Shown one piece after another: positions 1-6,278 of a DNA stretch of 9,172 bases. Origin of the DNA: Chloroflexota bacterium (GTDB lineage Bacteria; Chloroflexota; Dehalococcoidia; UBA2979). The notes under the pieces are model-generated. The model saw only the letters and a program-made list of their open reading frames with translations, ran no database searches and was not told the DNA's origin. Position 1 is the stretch's first letter; each line of letters starts with the position of its first letter. The translations under genes were made by a program, and so were the position numbers. Location of the stretch: positions 1-9,172 of the forward strand of contig VGPB01000069.1 in NCBI GenBank assembly GCA_016875695.1, in the 5' to 3' direction.

Positions 1-729
1 CGCCTCCTGCACCGCCCAGCGCCCTTCACCCGAATCGGCGACCGCGCCGCGCAGCCCGCGGAGCTCAGGGTCGGCGGCGAGCGCGCGGCCGACGAGCTCC
101 AGCAGCCACGAGCGCACGACGCTGCCCTGCCCCCACAGCGCCGCCACCGCGCCGAGGTCGAGCGGCACGTCGAAAGCGCGCAGCAGCGCGAAGCCCTCGG
201 CGTACGCCTCCATCAGGCCGTACTCGATCGCGTTGTGCACCATCTTTACGTAGTGCCCGGCGCCTGCCGGACCGACGTGCGCGAAGCCGCCGGGCTCGGC
301 GAGCGCCCCCCAGAGCGGCGCGAGCGCTGCGACGGCGGCCTCCGCGCCCCCCGCCATCACGCAGTAGCCGCGCTCGACGCCCCACACGCCGCCAGACACG
401 CCCGCGTCGATGCAGGCGATGCCCTGCGCCTCGAGTGCCGCGGCGCGCGCCTGGGCCGCGGTGTAGTGGCCGTTCGCGCCGTCGACGAGCATGTCGCCCT
501 GCGCCAGCAGCCCGCTCAGCGCCGCGACGGCCTGCGCGGTAGGCTCGCCGGCCGGCAGCATCAGCCACACGACGCGCGGCGACGCGAGCGCGGCGACGAG
601 CTGCGCGAGCCCCGCCACGTCGCTGCGTGCAGCATCGAGGTCGTATGCCACCACGGCGTGGCCCGCGCGTTCGAGCCGCGTGCGGATGCCGCCGCCCATG
701 CGTCCCACGCCGACCAGCCCGACGCGCAT
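1..729 (-). CDS. gnd: 6-phosphogluconate dehydrogenase, NAD-type decarboxylating (C-terminus outside window)
   Basis: Catalyses oxidative decarboxylation of 6-phosphogluconate to ribulose 5-phosphate in the cytosolic pentose phosphate pathway. I read 243 codons from ATG at 729 to the window edge without a stop; the short bacterial (YqeC/GntZ-like) form is about 300 residues, so roughly the last 60 are missing. Residues 4-14 are the Rossmann dinucleotide loop (GLVGVGRMGGG). Residues 114-123 (SGGVWGVERG) form the substrate-binding segment. KMVHNAIEYG at 162-171 carries the catalytic Lys162 and Glu169 pair, and DSGEGRW near residues 232-238 is family-typical. A very strong SD (AGGGGAGGGGG, about 735-745) lies a few bases before the ATG. 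The gene is divergent from the alpha/beta hydrolase across 290 nt. The short length and lack of an N-terminal extension favour the NAD-preferring subgroup, but cofactor preference is inferred. Family call is near certain. Confidence 0.95.
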   Translation of the reverse strand, partial: MRVGLVGVGRMGGGIRTRLERAGHAVVAYDLDAARSDVAGLAQLVAALASPRVVWLMLPAGEPTAQAVAALSGLLAQGDMLVDGANGHYTAAQARAAALEAQGIACIDAGVSGGVWGVERGYCVMAGGAEAAVAALAPLWGALAEPGGFAHVGPAGAGHYVKMVHNAIEYGLMEAYAEGFALLRAFDVPLDLGAVAALWGQGSVVRSWLLELVGRALAADPELRGLRGAVADSGEGRWAVQEA

Positions 730-827
730 CGTCGCCCCCTCCCCTCGCCGGCCACCCTGCGCCGATACTGCCGCGGCCGTCCGCGAAGCGCACGCGGCAG
801 GGCCGTCGGCCGCGCGCTCGACGCCCC

Positions 828-914
828 CAGCTCGGTAGTCCAGCGGAACGCCGCCACAGCCCCGGCACCGCAGCGGAACGCTGCCTCAGCCCGGTAGTCC
901 AGCGGAACGCTGGT
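828..914 (+). repeat. three tandem ~28-bp hairpin-forming direct repeats
   Basis: Copies start near 828, 857 and 887 and lie head to tail with about one base between them. The shared core is CGGTAGTCCAGCGGAACGC. Each copy contains CAGCG-GAA-CGCTG, a 5-6-bp inverted repeat with a 3-base loop; copy 1 has one arm mismatch (CGCCG) and copy 2 differs in the left half (CGGCACCG). A fourth copy sits at 979-1006. The array lies between divergent gnd and the hydrolase, so it could be an operator array, a transcribed hairpin array or a REP-like extragenic repeat. I do not recognise the family. Confidence 0.85.
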
Positions 915-978
915 TGCGCGGCGCACGCGCAGCCTGCATCGTGGCCACTGCGTCCGGCCGCCGCGCGCCGACGCCAGT

Positions 979-1006
979 GAGCCCGGTAGTGCAGCGAAAC
1001 GCTGCC
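979..1006 (+). repeat. fourth copy of the hairpin repeat, abutting a ribosome site
   Basis: This copy matches the 828-914 array but has an AAA loop and a perfect 6-bp stem, GCAGCG-AAA-CGCTGC at 991-1005. The stem ends two bases before the SD of the downstream hydrolase. In the mRNA the hairpin would sit directly against the ribosome site. Confidence 0.85.
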
Positions 1007-1014
1007 GAGGAGGT
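1007..1014 (+). promoter_or_regulatory. Shine-Dalgarno site fixing the hydrolase GTG start
   Basis: GAGGAGGT lies 5 nt before GTG at 1020. It is the strongest start signal in the region and supports a GTG start, which also places the conserved N-terminal strand LLLLHAF correctly. Confidence 0.85.
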
Positions 1015-1019
1015 ACCCG

Positions 1020-1769
1020 GTGGCCGACGGTCTCTTGCTGCTCCACGCCTTCCCGCTCGACGCCTCGATGTGGGAGCCACAGGTCGCCGAGTTCGGGGGT
1101 GCTCTGCCGGTGGTGGCGCCCTCGGACCCCGGCTTCGGCGGCGAGCCGGCGGCGGCCGGCGGCGGCACGATGACGATGGAGTCCGCCGCCGAGGCAGCGC
1201 TGCGCGCGCTGGACGCGGCAGGTGTGGAGCGCGCGTGCGTCGTGGGGCTGTCGATGGGCGGCTACGTCGCGCTCGCGTTCCTGCGCGCGCACCCGGACCG
1301 CGTGTGCGGGCTGGTGCTCGCAAACACGCGCGCCGACGGCGACGACGACGCGGCGAAGGAGCGGCGCGCCGGGCTCGCGACGCGTCTGCGTGCGGAGGGC
1401 AACGGCTTCCTCGCGGACGCGCCGCCGCCGCTGCTCTCGCAGGGCGCGCGGGACGCGCTGTGGCAGCGCGCGCGCGACACGATCCGCCGCCAGCCCGCCG
1501 AGGCGATCGCGGCGGCCGCCATGGGCATGGCCGAGCGCGCCGACATGCGCGGCGCGCTCGCCGCGATCGGCGTGCCCACGCTGGTGATCACCAGCACGGG
1601 CGACACGCTGATCCCGCCCGAGATCACGCGACCAATCGCGGAGCAGGTGCCGGGCGCGACGCTGGAGGTGATCGAGGGGGCAGGACACCTCTCGAACCTC
1701 GAGGCGCCGGAGGCGTTCAACCGCGCGTTGCGCGCGCACCTCGTGCGCTGCGGGGCGCTCGCCGGCTAG
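1020..1769 (+). CDS. alpha/beta-fold hydrolase (PcaD-like subgroup)
   Basis: A 249-residue cytosolic hydrolase with no signal peptide. The catalytic triad is visible: Ser78 in the nucleophile elbow GLSMGG (76-81), Asp195 in STGDTLIP, and His223 in GAGHLSNLE. HAFPLD at 9-14 takes the place of the usual HG oxyanion-hole motif, and DPGFGG at 36-41 is the usual loop after strand 4. Residues 105-178 form an alanine- and arginine-rich lid. Spacing and the C-terminal GHLSNLEAPEAF resemble 3-oxoadipate enol-lactonase and related carboxylesterases. Substrate cannot be read from sequence: no protocatechuate-pathway genes are in the window, and a link to gnd (for example lactone hydrolysis) would be speculation. 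Length is normal for the fold. Its TAG stop overlaps the stop of the convergent thiamine-binding gene in a shared CTAG. Confidence 0.92.
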   Translation: MADGLLLLHAFPLDASMWEPQVAEFGGALPVVAPSDPGFGGEPAAAGGGTMTMESAAEAALRALDAAGVERACVVGLSMGGYVALAFLRAHPDRVCGLVLANTRADGDDDAAKERRAGLATRLRAEGNGFLADAPPPLLSQGARDALWQRARDTIRRQPAEAIAAAAMGMAERADMRGALAAIGVPTLVITSTGDTLIPPEITRPIAEQVPGATLEVIEGAGHLSNLEAPEAFNRALRAHLVRCGALAG

Positions 1770-2064
1770 CGCTCGCACAGCCGCGCCTCGACAGAGGCGA
1801 CCTTCGCCTCGAGCGCGCCCTGCGCACCGGCGCGCTCGTCGGCCTTCAGCACGAGGCTCACGCGGGGCGCGAAGCGCCCGGCGTGAGCCTCGCCGCGCGC
1901 AGGACGGCGAGTACCTCGTCCCACTCGCCCTCGATGGTGGTAAACATCGCGTCCGTGCGGTTGGGCAGGCCGGACGCGCGCACCACGCGCACGGCCTCGG
2001 CGACCGCGTCGCCCACCGAGTCCGAACCGGTCCCGAGCGGTGTCACCGAGAACGCCACCAGCAC
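1766..2064 (-). pseudogene. MTH1187/YkoF-family thiamine-binding protein, frameshifted
   Basis: Small cytosolic ferredoxin-like-fold proteins of this family (about 100 residues, PF01910) bind thiamine-type ligands. From GTG at 2064 the frame gives [13 protein letters not shown], then [20 protein letters not shown], both highly characteristic, then runs off-family and stops at 1858-1860. The missing C-terminal half ([11 protein letters not shown] to EARLCER) continues in the neighbouring frame from 1891 to a TAG at 1766-1768. Adding one base near 1892-1900 (for example GGCGAGG to GGCGGAGG) restores a continuous protein of about 99 residues, the normal length. An SD, GGAGGG at 2074-2079, lies 9 nt before the start. 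A sequencing or assembly error in this GC-rich run is as likely as a genuine null allele, since both halves look well conserved. The gene is divergent from the molybdopterin subunit and convergent with the hydrolase. Confidence 0.88.
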
Positions 2065-2083
2065 GGCCTGCCACCCTCCGCGC

Positions 2084-2099
2084 CGGCCCTCGCGGGCCG
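2084..2099. other. short hairpin in the divergent intergenic region
   Basis: CGGCCC-TCGC-GGGCCG is a 6-bp stem with a 4-base loop, just upstream of the SD of the thiamine-binding gene and before the molybdopterin-subunit gene. It may be part of either leader. No function is assigned. Confidence 0.4.
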
Positions 2100-2130
2100 T
2101 TCACCTCGCCGTCACGCATTCGCGGTAAGA
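2100..2130 (+). promoter_or_regulatory. possible promoter of the molybdopterin subunit
   Basis: TTCACC (2100-2105) and TAAGAT (2125-2130) resemble -35 and -10 boxes, but the 19-nt spacing is long. The -10 box overlaps the ATG at 2130; if real, transcription would begin near 2137 and translation at the TTG at 2196. Weak support. Confidence 0.25.
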
Positions 2131-2195
2131 TGCCACGCGACCAGCGCGCCTGGACGCAACCGCCCAGGCCTATCGGCGATGAACGGAGCAGCCTC

Positions 2196-4472
2196 TTGGT
2201 CGCCACCGAACCGTACAAGGTCGTCGGCACCCGCCCGGTGCGCCCGGACGGCACGGACAAGGTCACGGGTCGCGCCGCCTACGGTGTCGACACACGCTTC
2301 CCGGGCATGCTGTACGGGCGCGTCAAGCGCAGCCCGCACGCGCACGCGCGCATCAAGCGCATCGACGCGAGCAAGGCGCTGGCGCTGCCCGGCGTGCGCG
2401 GCGTGCTGACGAACAAGGACTTCCCGCTCGCCGAGGACGTGGTCGAAGACCTGGGCGAGAGCGCGGCGAATCTCAAGTGGCTGCTCGACAACGTGCTGGC
2501 CTCGGACAAGGCGCTGTACAAGGGCCACGCGGTCGCCGCGGTGTGCGCGACGGACCCGCACATCGCCGAGGACGCGCTGCAGCTGATCGAGGTGGAGTAC
2601 GAGCCGCTGCCGCCCGTGCTCGACGTGCGCGAGGCGATGCTCGACTCGGCGCCGAAGCTGCACGACGACATGCGCACGATCGAGATGATCGCGCGCTTCG
2701 TGCCGGGCACGGAGCGCGGCGACAAGGTCTCGAACGTCGCGAGCCACCTGAAGTTCGCTGGCGGCGACCTCGACCGTGGCTTCGCCGACGCCGACCTCGT
2801 GCTCGAGCGCGAGTACGAAACGACGATGACGCACCAGGGCTACATCGAGCCGCACAACGGCACGGCGTTCTGGAACACGGATGGCGAGCTCACGCTGTGG
2901 TGCAGCACGCAGGGCCCGTTCTCGGTGCGCGAGCAGGTCGCGAAGATCCTCAAAGTGCCGGTATCGAAGGTGACCGTGGTGCCGATGGAGATCGGCGGCG
3001 GGTTCGGCGGCAAGATCCCGGTATACATGGAGCCGCTCGCGGCACTGTTCTCGCAGCGCACCGGCAAGCCGGTGAAGATGACGATGGGCCGCGACGAGGT
3101 GTTCGAGGGCACAGGCCCGACGTCCGGCACGTACATCCGCCTGAAGGTGGGCGCGAAGCGCGACGGCACGCTCACGGCGGCGCAGGCGTACCTGGCCTAC
3201 GAGGCCGGAGCGTACCCAGGCTCGCCGGCGGGCGCCGGGGCGGCGTGCATCTTCGGCCCGTACAAGCTCGAGAACTTCCAGGCGGACGCGTACGACGTGG
3301 TGCTCAACAAGCCCAAGGTCTCCGCGTATCGCGCCCCCGGCGCGCCGGCGGGCGAGTTTGCGATGGAGTCGCTGCTGGACGAGCTCGCCGAGCAGCTGGA
3401 CATGGACCCGCTGGACCTGCGGCTGAAGAACGCCGCGCGCGACGGCGACCGCCGCGCGGACGGCGCGATCTTTGGGCACATCGGCAACGTGGACGTGATG
3501 GAGACCGCAAAGAACAGCGCACACTACCGCTCGGAGCTGACGGGGAAGCACCAGGGGCGCGGCATCGGCATGGGCTTCTGGTTCAACGCGGGCATGGAGT
3601 CGTCGGCCTACGCAATCGTCAACGCGGACGGCCGCGTGGGGCTCGTGGTTGGGTCGACGGACATCGGCGGCACGCGCGCGACGCTCGCGATGCAGCTCGC
3701 CGAGCCGCTGGGCATCCCGTACGAGGACGTGAAGCCGGAGGTCGTGGACACGTCGTCGATCGGCTACACGGGTGTCACGGGCGGCAGCCGCACGGCGTTC
3801 GCGGGCGGCTGGGCGTCGTACGAGACGGCGATGGACATCCGCCGCCAGATGGAGGCGCGCGCGGCGCAGATCTGGGAGACCGACGCCTCAGCGGTAACGT
3901 ACGGCGACGACGGCGTGATCCGCGGGCCGGACGGCAAGCAGTTCACGTTCAAGGAACTGGCCGCGCAGCTACCGCACACAGGCGGGCAGATCCAGGGACG
4001 CGCCGACATCAACAAGAGCACGCAAGGCCCCGCCTTCGCGTGCCACATCTGCGACGTCGAGGTGGACCCGGACACAGGCAAGGTGACGATCCTGCGCTAC
4101 ACCGCGATCCAGGACGTCGGCACCGCCGTGCATCCCTCGTACGTCGAGGGGCAGATCCAGGGCGGGGCCGCGCAGGGCATCGGCATGGCGCTGTCGGAGG
4201 AGTATTACTTCGACGACCATGGCGTGATGCGTAACAACAGCTGGCTCGACTACCGCATGCCGACCACACTCGACCTGCCGATGATCGAGACGATCCTCGT
4301 CGAGGTCCCGAACCCGGGCCACCCGTACGGCGTGCGCGGCGTGGGCGAGGTGCCGATCGTGCCACCGCTGTCCACGGTAGCGAACGCGATCTATCACGCG
4401 ACGGGGGCGCGCATGCGCAAGCTGCCGGCCTCGCCGCGCTCGCTGCTGGAGGAGCTGCTGCCCCCGCAGTAG
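2196..4472 (+). CDS. xanthine dehydrogenase family protein, molybdopterin-binding subunit
   Basis: Large catalytic subunit of a molybdenum hydroxylase (xanthine dehydrogenase / aldehyde oxidase / CO dehydrogenase superfamily), 758 residues from this start. An N-terminal aldehyde oxidase a/b hammerhead domain (VGTRPVRPDGTDKVTGRAAYG onward) is followed by the molybdopterin-binding domains. Visible motifs, numbered from TTG 2196, are GGGFGGK at 267-273, AYRAPGAP at 377-384, QGIGMALSEE near the C-terminus, and GVGEVPIVPP with the catalytic Glu at about 718. The CoxL form I signature AYXCSFR is absent, so this is not a classical CO dehydrogenase; the substrate is unknown. Start: TTG at 2196 has GGAG at 2185-2188 and begins next to the conserved region. 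ATG at 2130 (780 residues) and an upstream GTG at 2040 are possible but lack an SD and add non-conserved Pro/Arg-rich sequence. No iron-sulfur or FAD subunit lies beside it, which is unusual. A long hairpin follows the stop. Confidence 0.93.
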   Translation: MVATEPYKVVGTRPVRPDGTDKVTGRAAYGVDTRFPGMLYGRVKRSPHAHARIKRIDASKALALPGVRGVLTNKDFPLAEDVVEDLGESAANLKWLLDNVLASDKALYKGHAVAAVCATDPHIAEDALQLIEVEYEPLPPVLDVREAMLDSAPKLHDDMRTIEMIARFVPGTERGDKVSNVASHLKFAGGDLDRGFADADLVLEREYETTMTHQGYIEPHNGTAFWNTDGELTLWCSTQGPFSVREQVAKILKVPVSKVTVVPMEIGGGFGGKIPVYMEPLAALFSQRTGKPVKMTMGRDEVFEGTGPTSGTYIRLKVGAKRDGTLTAAQAYLAYEAGAYPGSPAGAGAACIFGPYKLENFQADAYDVVLNKPKVSAYRAPGAPAGEFAMESLLDELAEQLDMDPLDLRLKNAARDGDRRADGAIFGHIGNVDVMETAKNSAHYRSELTGKHQGRGIGMGFWFNAGMESSAYAIVNADGRVGLVVGSTDIGGTRATLAMQLAEPLGIPYEDVKPEVVDTSSIGYTGVTGGSRTAFAGGWASYETAMDIRRQMEARAAQIWETDASAVTYGDDGVIRGPDGKQFTFKELAAQLPHTGGQIQGRADINKSTQGPAFACHICDVEVDPDTGKVTILRYTAIQDVGTAVHPSYVEGQIQGGAAQGIGMALSEEYYFDDHGVMRNNSWLDYRMPTTLDLPMIETILVEVPNPGHPYGVRGVGEVPIVPPLSTVANAIYHATGARMRKLPASPRSLLEELLPPQ

Positions 4473-4476
4473 CGTA

Positions 4477-4522
4477 GGCATACACGAAGGCCGGGACGCG
4501 CATCCCGGCCTTCGTGTATGCC
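4477..4522 (+). terminator. perfect 20-bp stem-loop after the molybdopterin subunit
   Basis: Arms 4477-4496 and 4503-4522 are exact inverted complements around the 6-base loop CGCGCA, starting 4 nt after the TAG stop. There is no T-run on either strand, so it is not a textbook intrinsic terminator. U-less hairpins after stops are often taken as terminators or 3'-end stabilisers in high-GC Gram-positives. Position and perfection make transcription end or RNA processing the best guess. Confidence 0.7.
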
Positions 4523-4597
4523 GCCGTAGGCGCGTTCGCAGCGCCGTGCATCGCGACGCGGCCGGTGCGTGCACTCGTGCACCTGTGGCAGCGATGC

Positions 4598-4609
4598 CGG
4601 CACACTTTC
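4598..4609 (+). promoter_or_regulatory. CGGNACACTTTC element upstream of the antiporter
   Basis: CGGCACACTTTC lies 23 nt before the antiporter ATG. The same element occurs at 8900-8911 (+) and 8860-8871 (-), each pointing toward its downstream gene. It may be a promoter or operator; no clear -35 box is visible. Confidence 0.45.
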
Positions 4610-4632
4610 TGTCTAGCCGTCCCGGAGGTGTG

Positions 4633-5841
4633 ATGCGCAACAGCGGTCTGATCGCGCTCATGGCGGGGCTCGGGCTGCCCGCGATCGCGCTGCGGCTCAG
4701 CGGCACGCACTTCGGCACGGTCGCCGACACCGCGATCTATGGCCTGGCGATCGTGACCGCGGCGTTCCTGCTTGCGTGGGCCGCCGAAGCGGCCGAGGTG
4801 GACATCTCGCAGGGCCTCGCGATCGCGATCGTCGCGCTCATCGCGGTGCTCCCCGAGTACGCCGTCGACATGACGTTCGCGTGGAAGGCGGGCAAGGACC
4901 CGCAGTTCGAGCCGTACGCGGTGGCGAACATGACGGGCGCGAACCGGCTGCTCATCGGCGCAGCCTGGCCCATGCTCTTCTTCGTCTTCTGGTGGCGCGT
5001 ACGCAAGCCGGTGCTCGAGCTCGAGCACGGGCACGCGATCGAGGTGGCGGCGCTCGCGCTCGCGACGCTGTACTCGTTCTCACTGCCGCTCAAGGGCTCG
5101 ATCACGCTCGTCGACACGGCAATCCTCGCGGCGCTGTTCGCAGCGTACGTGTGGGTGATCAGCCGCGCGCCGACCGAGGAGCCCGAGCTGATCGGCCCGG
5201 CGCGAACAATCGGCGACCTCCCCGCGATGCAGCGGCGCGCGAGCATCCTGGCGATGTTCGCGTATGCGGCGTTCGCGATCTTCACCTCGGCGGAGCCGTT
5301 CGCGGAGGGGCTGGTGCACAGCGGGGTGCAGCTCGGCATCGACGAGTTCCTGCTGGTGCAGTGGCTGGCGCCGTTCGCGTCGGAGGCGCCGGAGTTCCTG
5401 TTCGCGGGCATCCTCGCGTGGCGTGGCCGCGCCAGCGTGGGCATGGGCGCGCTGCTGTCCTCGAAGGTGAACCAGTGGACACTGCTCATCGGCGGGTTGC
5501 CGGTGGCCTACGGCCTCTCGAAGGGCTCGCTCGATGGCCTGCCGCTCGACGGGCGGCAAGTCGAGGAGGTGCTGCTGACCGCGGCGCAGTCGGCGTTTGC
5601 GGTAGCGATCCTCGTGAGCCTCACGCTGACGAAGTGGGAGGCGACGCTGCTGTTCGTGCTGTTCGCGGTGACATTCGTGATTCCGAACGAGCATATCCGG
5701 CTCATCATCTCGGGGGTGTACGTGGTGCTGGCGGTCGCGATCGGCATCCATCAGCGCGCGGGCGTGGGGCGCGTGCTGCGGCTGACGCGTGACGCCGTGC
5801 GCGCGCCACTGCCGCCGGAGCGGGCCGAGCTGCGCGGCTAA
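4633..5841 (+). CDS. sodium/calcium-exchanger (CaCA) family cation antiporter
   Basis: A 402-residue polytopic membrane protein with about ten hydrophobic segments in two halves. The two inverted alpha-repeats of the Ca2+:cation antiporter superfamily are recognisable. Alpha-1 runs from about residue 47 to 110, with LPEYAVDM (73-80, acidic Glu75) and ANMTGANRLL (98-107). Alpha-2 runs from about 235 to 290, with PFASEAPE (247-254, Glu251/Glu254) and SSKVNQWTLL (276-285). These acidic and Asn residues form the ion sites in characterised exchangers. The hydrophilic loop at 178-202 separates the halves. Transport is probably Ca2+ or Na+ against H+ or Na+, but the ion is not predictable. Start: ATG at 4633 has GGAGGT at 4624-4629; ATG at 4594 lacks an SD. 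The gene is preceded by the U-less hairpin and a CGGNACACTTTC element. It converges on the USP gene with 1 nt between stops. Confidence 0.93.
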   Translation: MRNSGLIALMAGLGLPAIALRLSGTHFGTVADTAIYGLAIVTAAFLLAWAAEAAEVDISQGLAIAIVALIAVLPEYAVDMTFAWKAGKDPQFEPYAVANMTGANRLLIGAAWPMLFFVFWWRVRKPVLELEHGHAIEVAALALATLYSFSLPLKGSITLVDTAILAALFAAYVWVISRAPTEEPELIGPARTIGDLPAMQRRASILAMFAYAAFAIFTSAEPFAEGLVHSGVQLGIDEFLLVQWLAPFASEAPEFLFAGILAWRGRASVGMGALLSSKVNQWTLLIGGLPVAYGLSKGSLDGLPLDGRQVEEVLLTAAQSAFAVAILVSLTLTKWEATLLFVLFAVTFVIPNEHIRLIISGVYVVLAVAIGIHQRAGVGRVLRLTRDAVRAPLPPERAELRG

Positions 5842-5842
5842 G

Positions 5843-6223
5843 CTAGTCCGCGCGCACCACAAGCACAGGATACGGGCTGAGACACAGCAGCTGCTGCGTG
5901 ACGCCGCCGAGGATGAGGCCGCGCACACCGGAGGCGCGGTTGGAGGCGACGGCGAGCATATCGGCGCCGCGCTCCACGCATACGCGGGCGATAGCGCCGG
6001 GGCGGTCCTCGCCGTGGCGCAGCAACTCGAGCGCGATCTCCGTGGCGCCAGTCTCGGCGAGCCGCGCGTCGAGGTAGTGCTGGCGCTCGGCCATCACCCG
6101 CGCGACCGCGGTATCGCGGCGCTCGGCGAGCACGCCGGCGGCGTCGGTCAGCGGGTTGACGACGTGCAGCAGCACGAGCTCGAGCGCACCCTCGCGAGCG
6201 AGCCGCATGGCGGCGCGCAGCAT
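5843..6223 (-). CDS. universal stress protein (UspA fold), N-terminally shortened
   Basis: 126 residues. The fold is recognisable from ELVLLHVVNP (15-24), the central helix around 38-56, GADMLAVAS (86-94) and the C-terminal strand SPYPVLVVRAD (116-126). Family members are usually 140-150 residues and begin with a strand such as ILVPVDGS, whose Asp contacts ATP; this protein starts inside helix 1. None of the three upstream frames encodes that strand, and a strong SD (GAGGGGG, 6228-6234) precedes ATG 6223, so the short start looks real. The ATP motif G-x2-G-x9-G(S/T) is degenerate: residues 93-107 read ASNR then nine residues then GG. I infer that it does not bind ATP in the standard way. It lies 55 nt after the glycosyltransferase on the same strand, probably in the riboswitch-controlled operon. 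Confidence 0.88.
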   Translation of the reverse strand: MLRAAMRLAREGALELVLLHVVNPLTDAAGVLAERRDTAVARVMAERQHYLDARLAETGATEIALELLRHGEDRPGAIARVCVERGADMLAVASNRASGVRGLILGGVTQQLLCLSPYPVLVVRAD

Positions 6224-6248
6224 CGTTCCCCCTCGGCGTGTGCAGCCA

Positions 6249-6262
6249 TGCGGCGCGCCGCA
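6249..6262. other. 14-bp perfect palindrome between glycosyltransferase and USP
   Basis: TGCGGCGCGCCGCA is self-complementary and lies in the 55-nt gap between the two minus-strand genes. It could form a small hairpin or bind a dimeric protein. It has no T-run, so it is a weak candidate for partial termination or mRNA processing. Confidence 0.4.
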
Positions 6263-6278
6263 GTGCGCGGATGGCGAG

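Noticed and set aside
828..914. CRISPR-like array
   Set aside because: Units are head to tail with about one base between them, so there are no spacers; no cas genes are nearby.
561..1778. Long minus-strand open frame of about 405 codons across gnd, the repeats and the hydrolase
   Set aside because: It overlaps two clear genes antisense, is Arg/Ala-rich with no known motif, and is an expected by-product of high GC.
2112..3551. Minus-strand open frame of 479 codons opposite the molybdopterin subunit
   Set aside because: Low-complexity Arg/His/Val composition and no conserved motif; the plus-strand gene explains the region.
2196..4472. Form I CO dehydrogenase large subunit (CoxL)
   Set aside because: The AYXCSFR active-site signature is replaced by AYRAPGAP, and CoxS/CoxM neighbours are missing.
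4564..4583. GGTGC...GCACC inverted repeat and duplicated CGTGCAC before the antiporter
   Set aside because: Short and imperfect, with no clear link to a start signal; not distinguishable from chance in this composition.
4546..4632. Upstream start for the antiporter (4546 or 4594)
   Set aside because: Neither has a ribosome site, and the extra residues are not part of the conserved fold; GGAGGT supports 4633.
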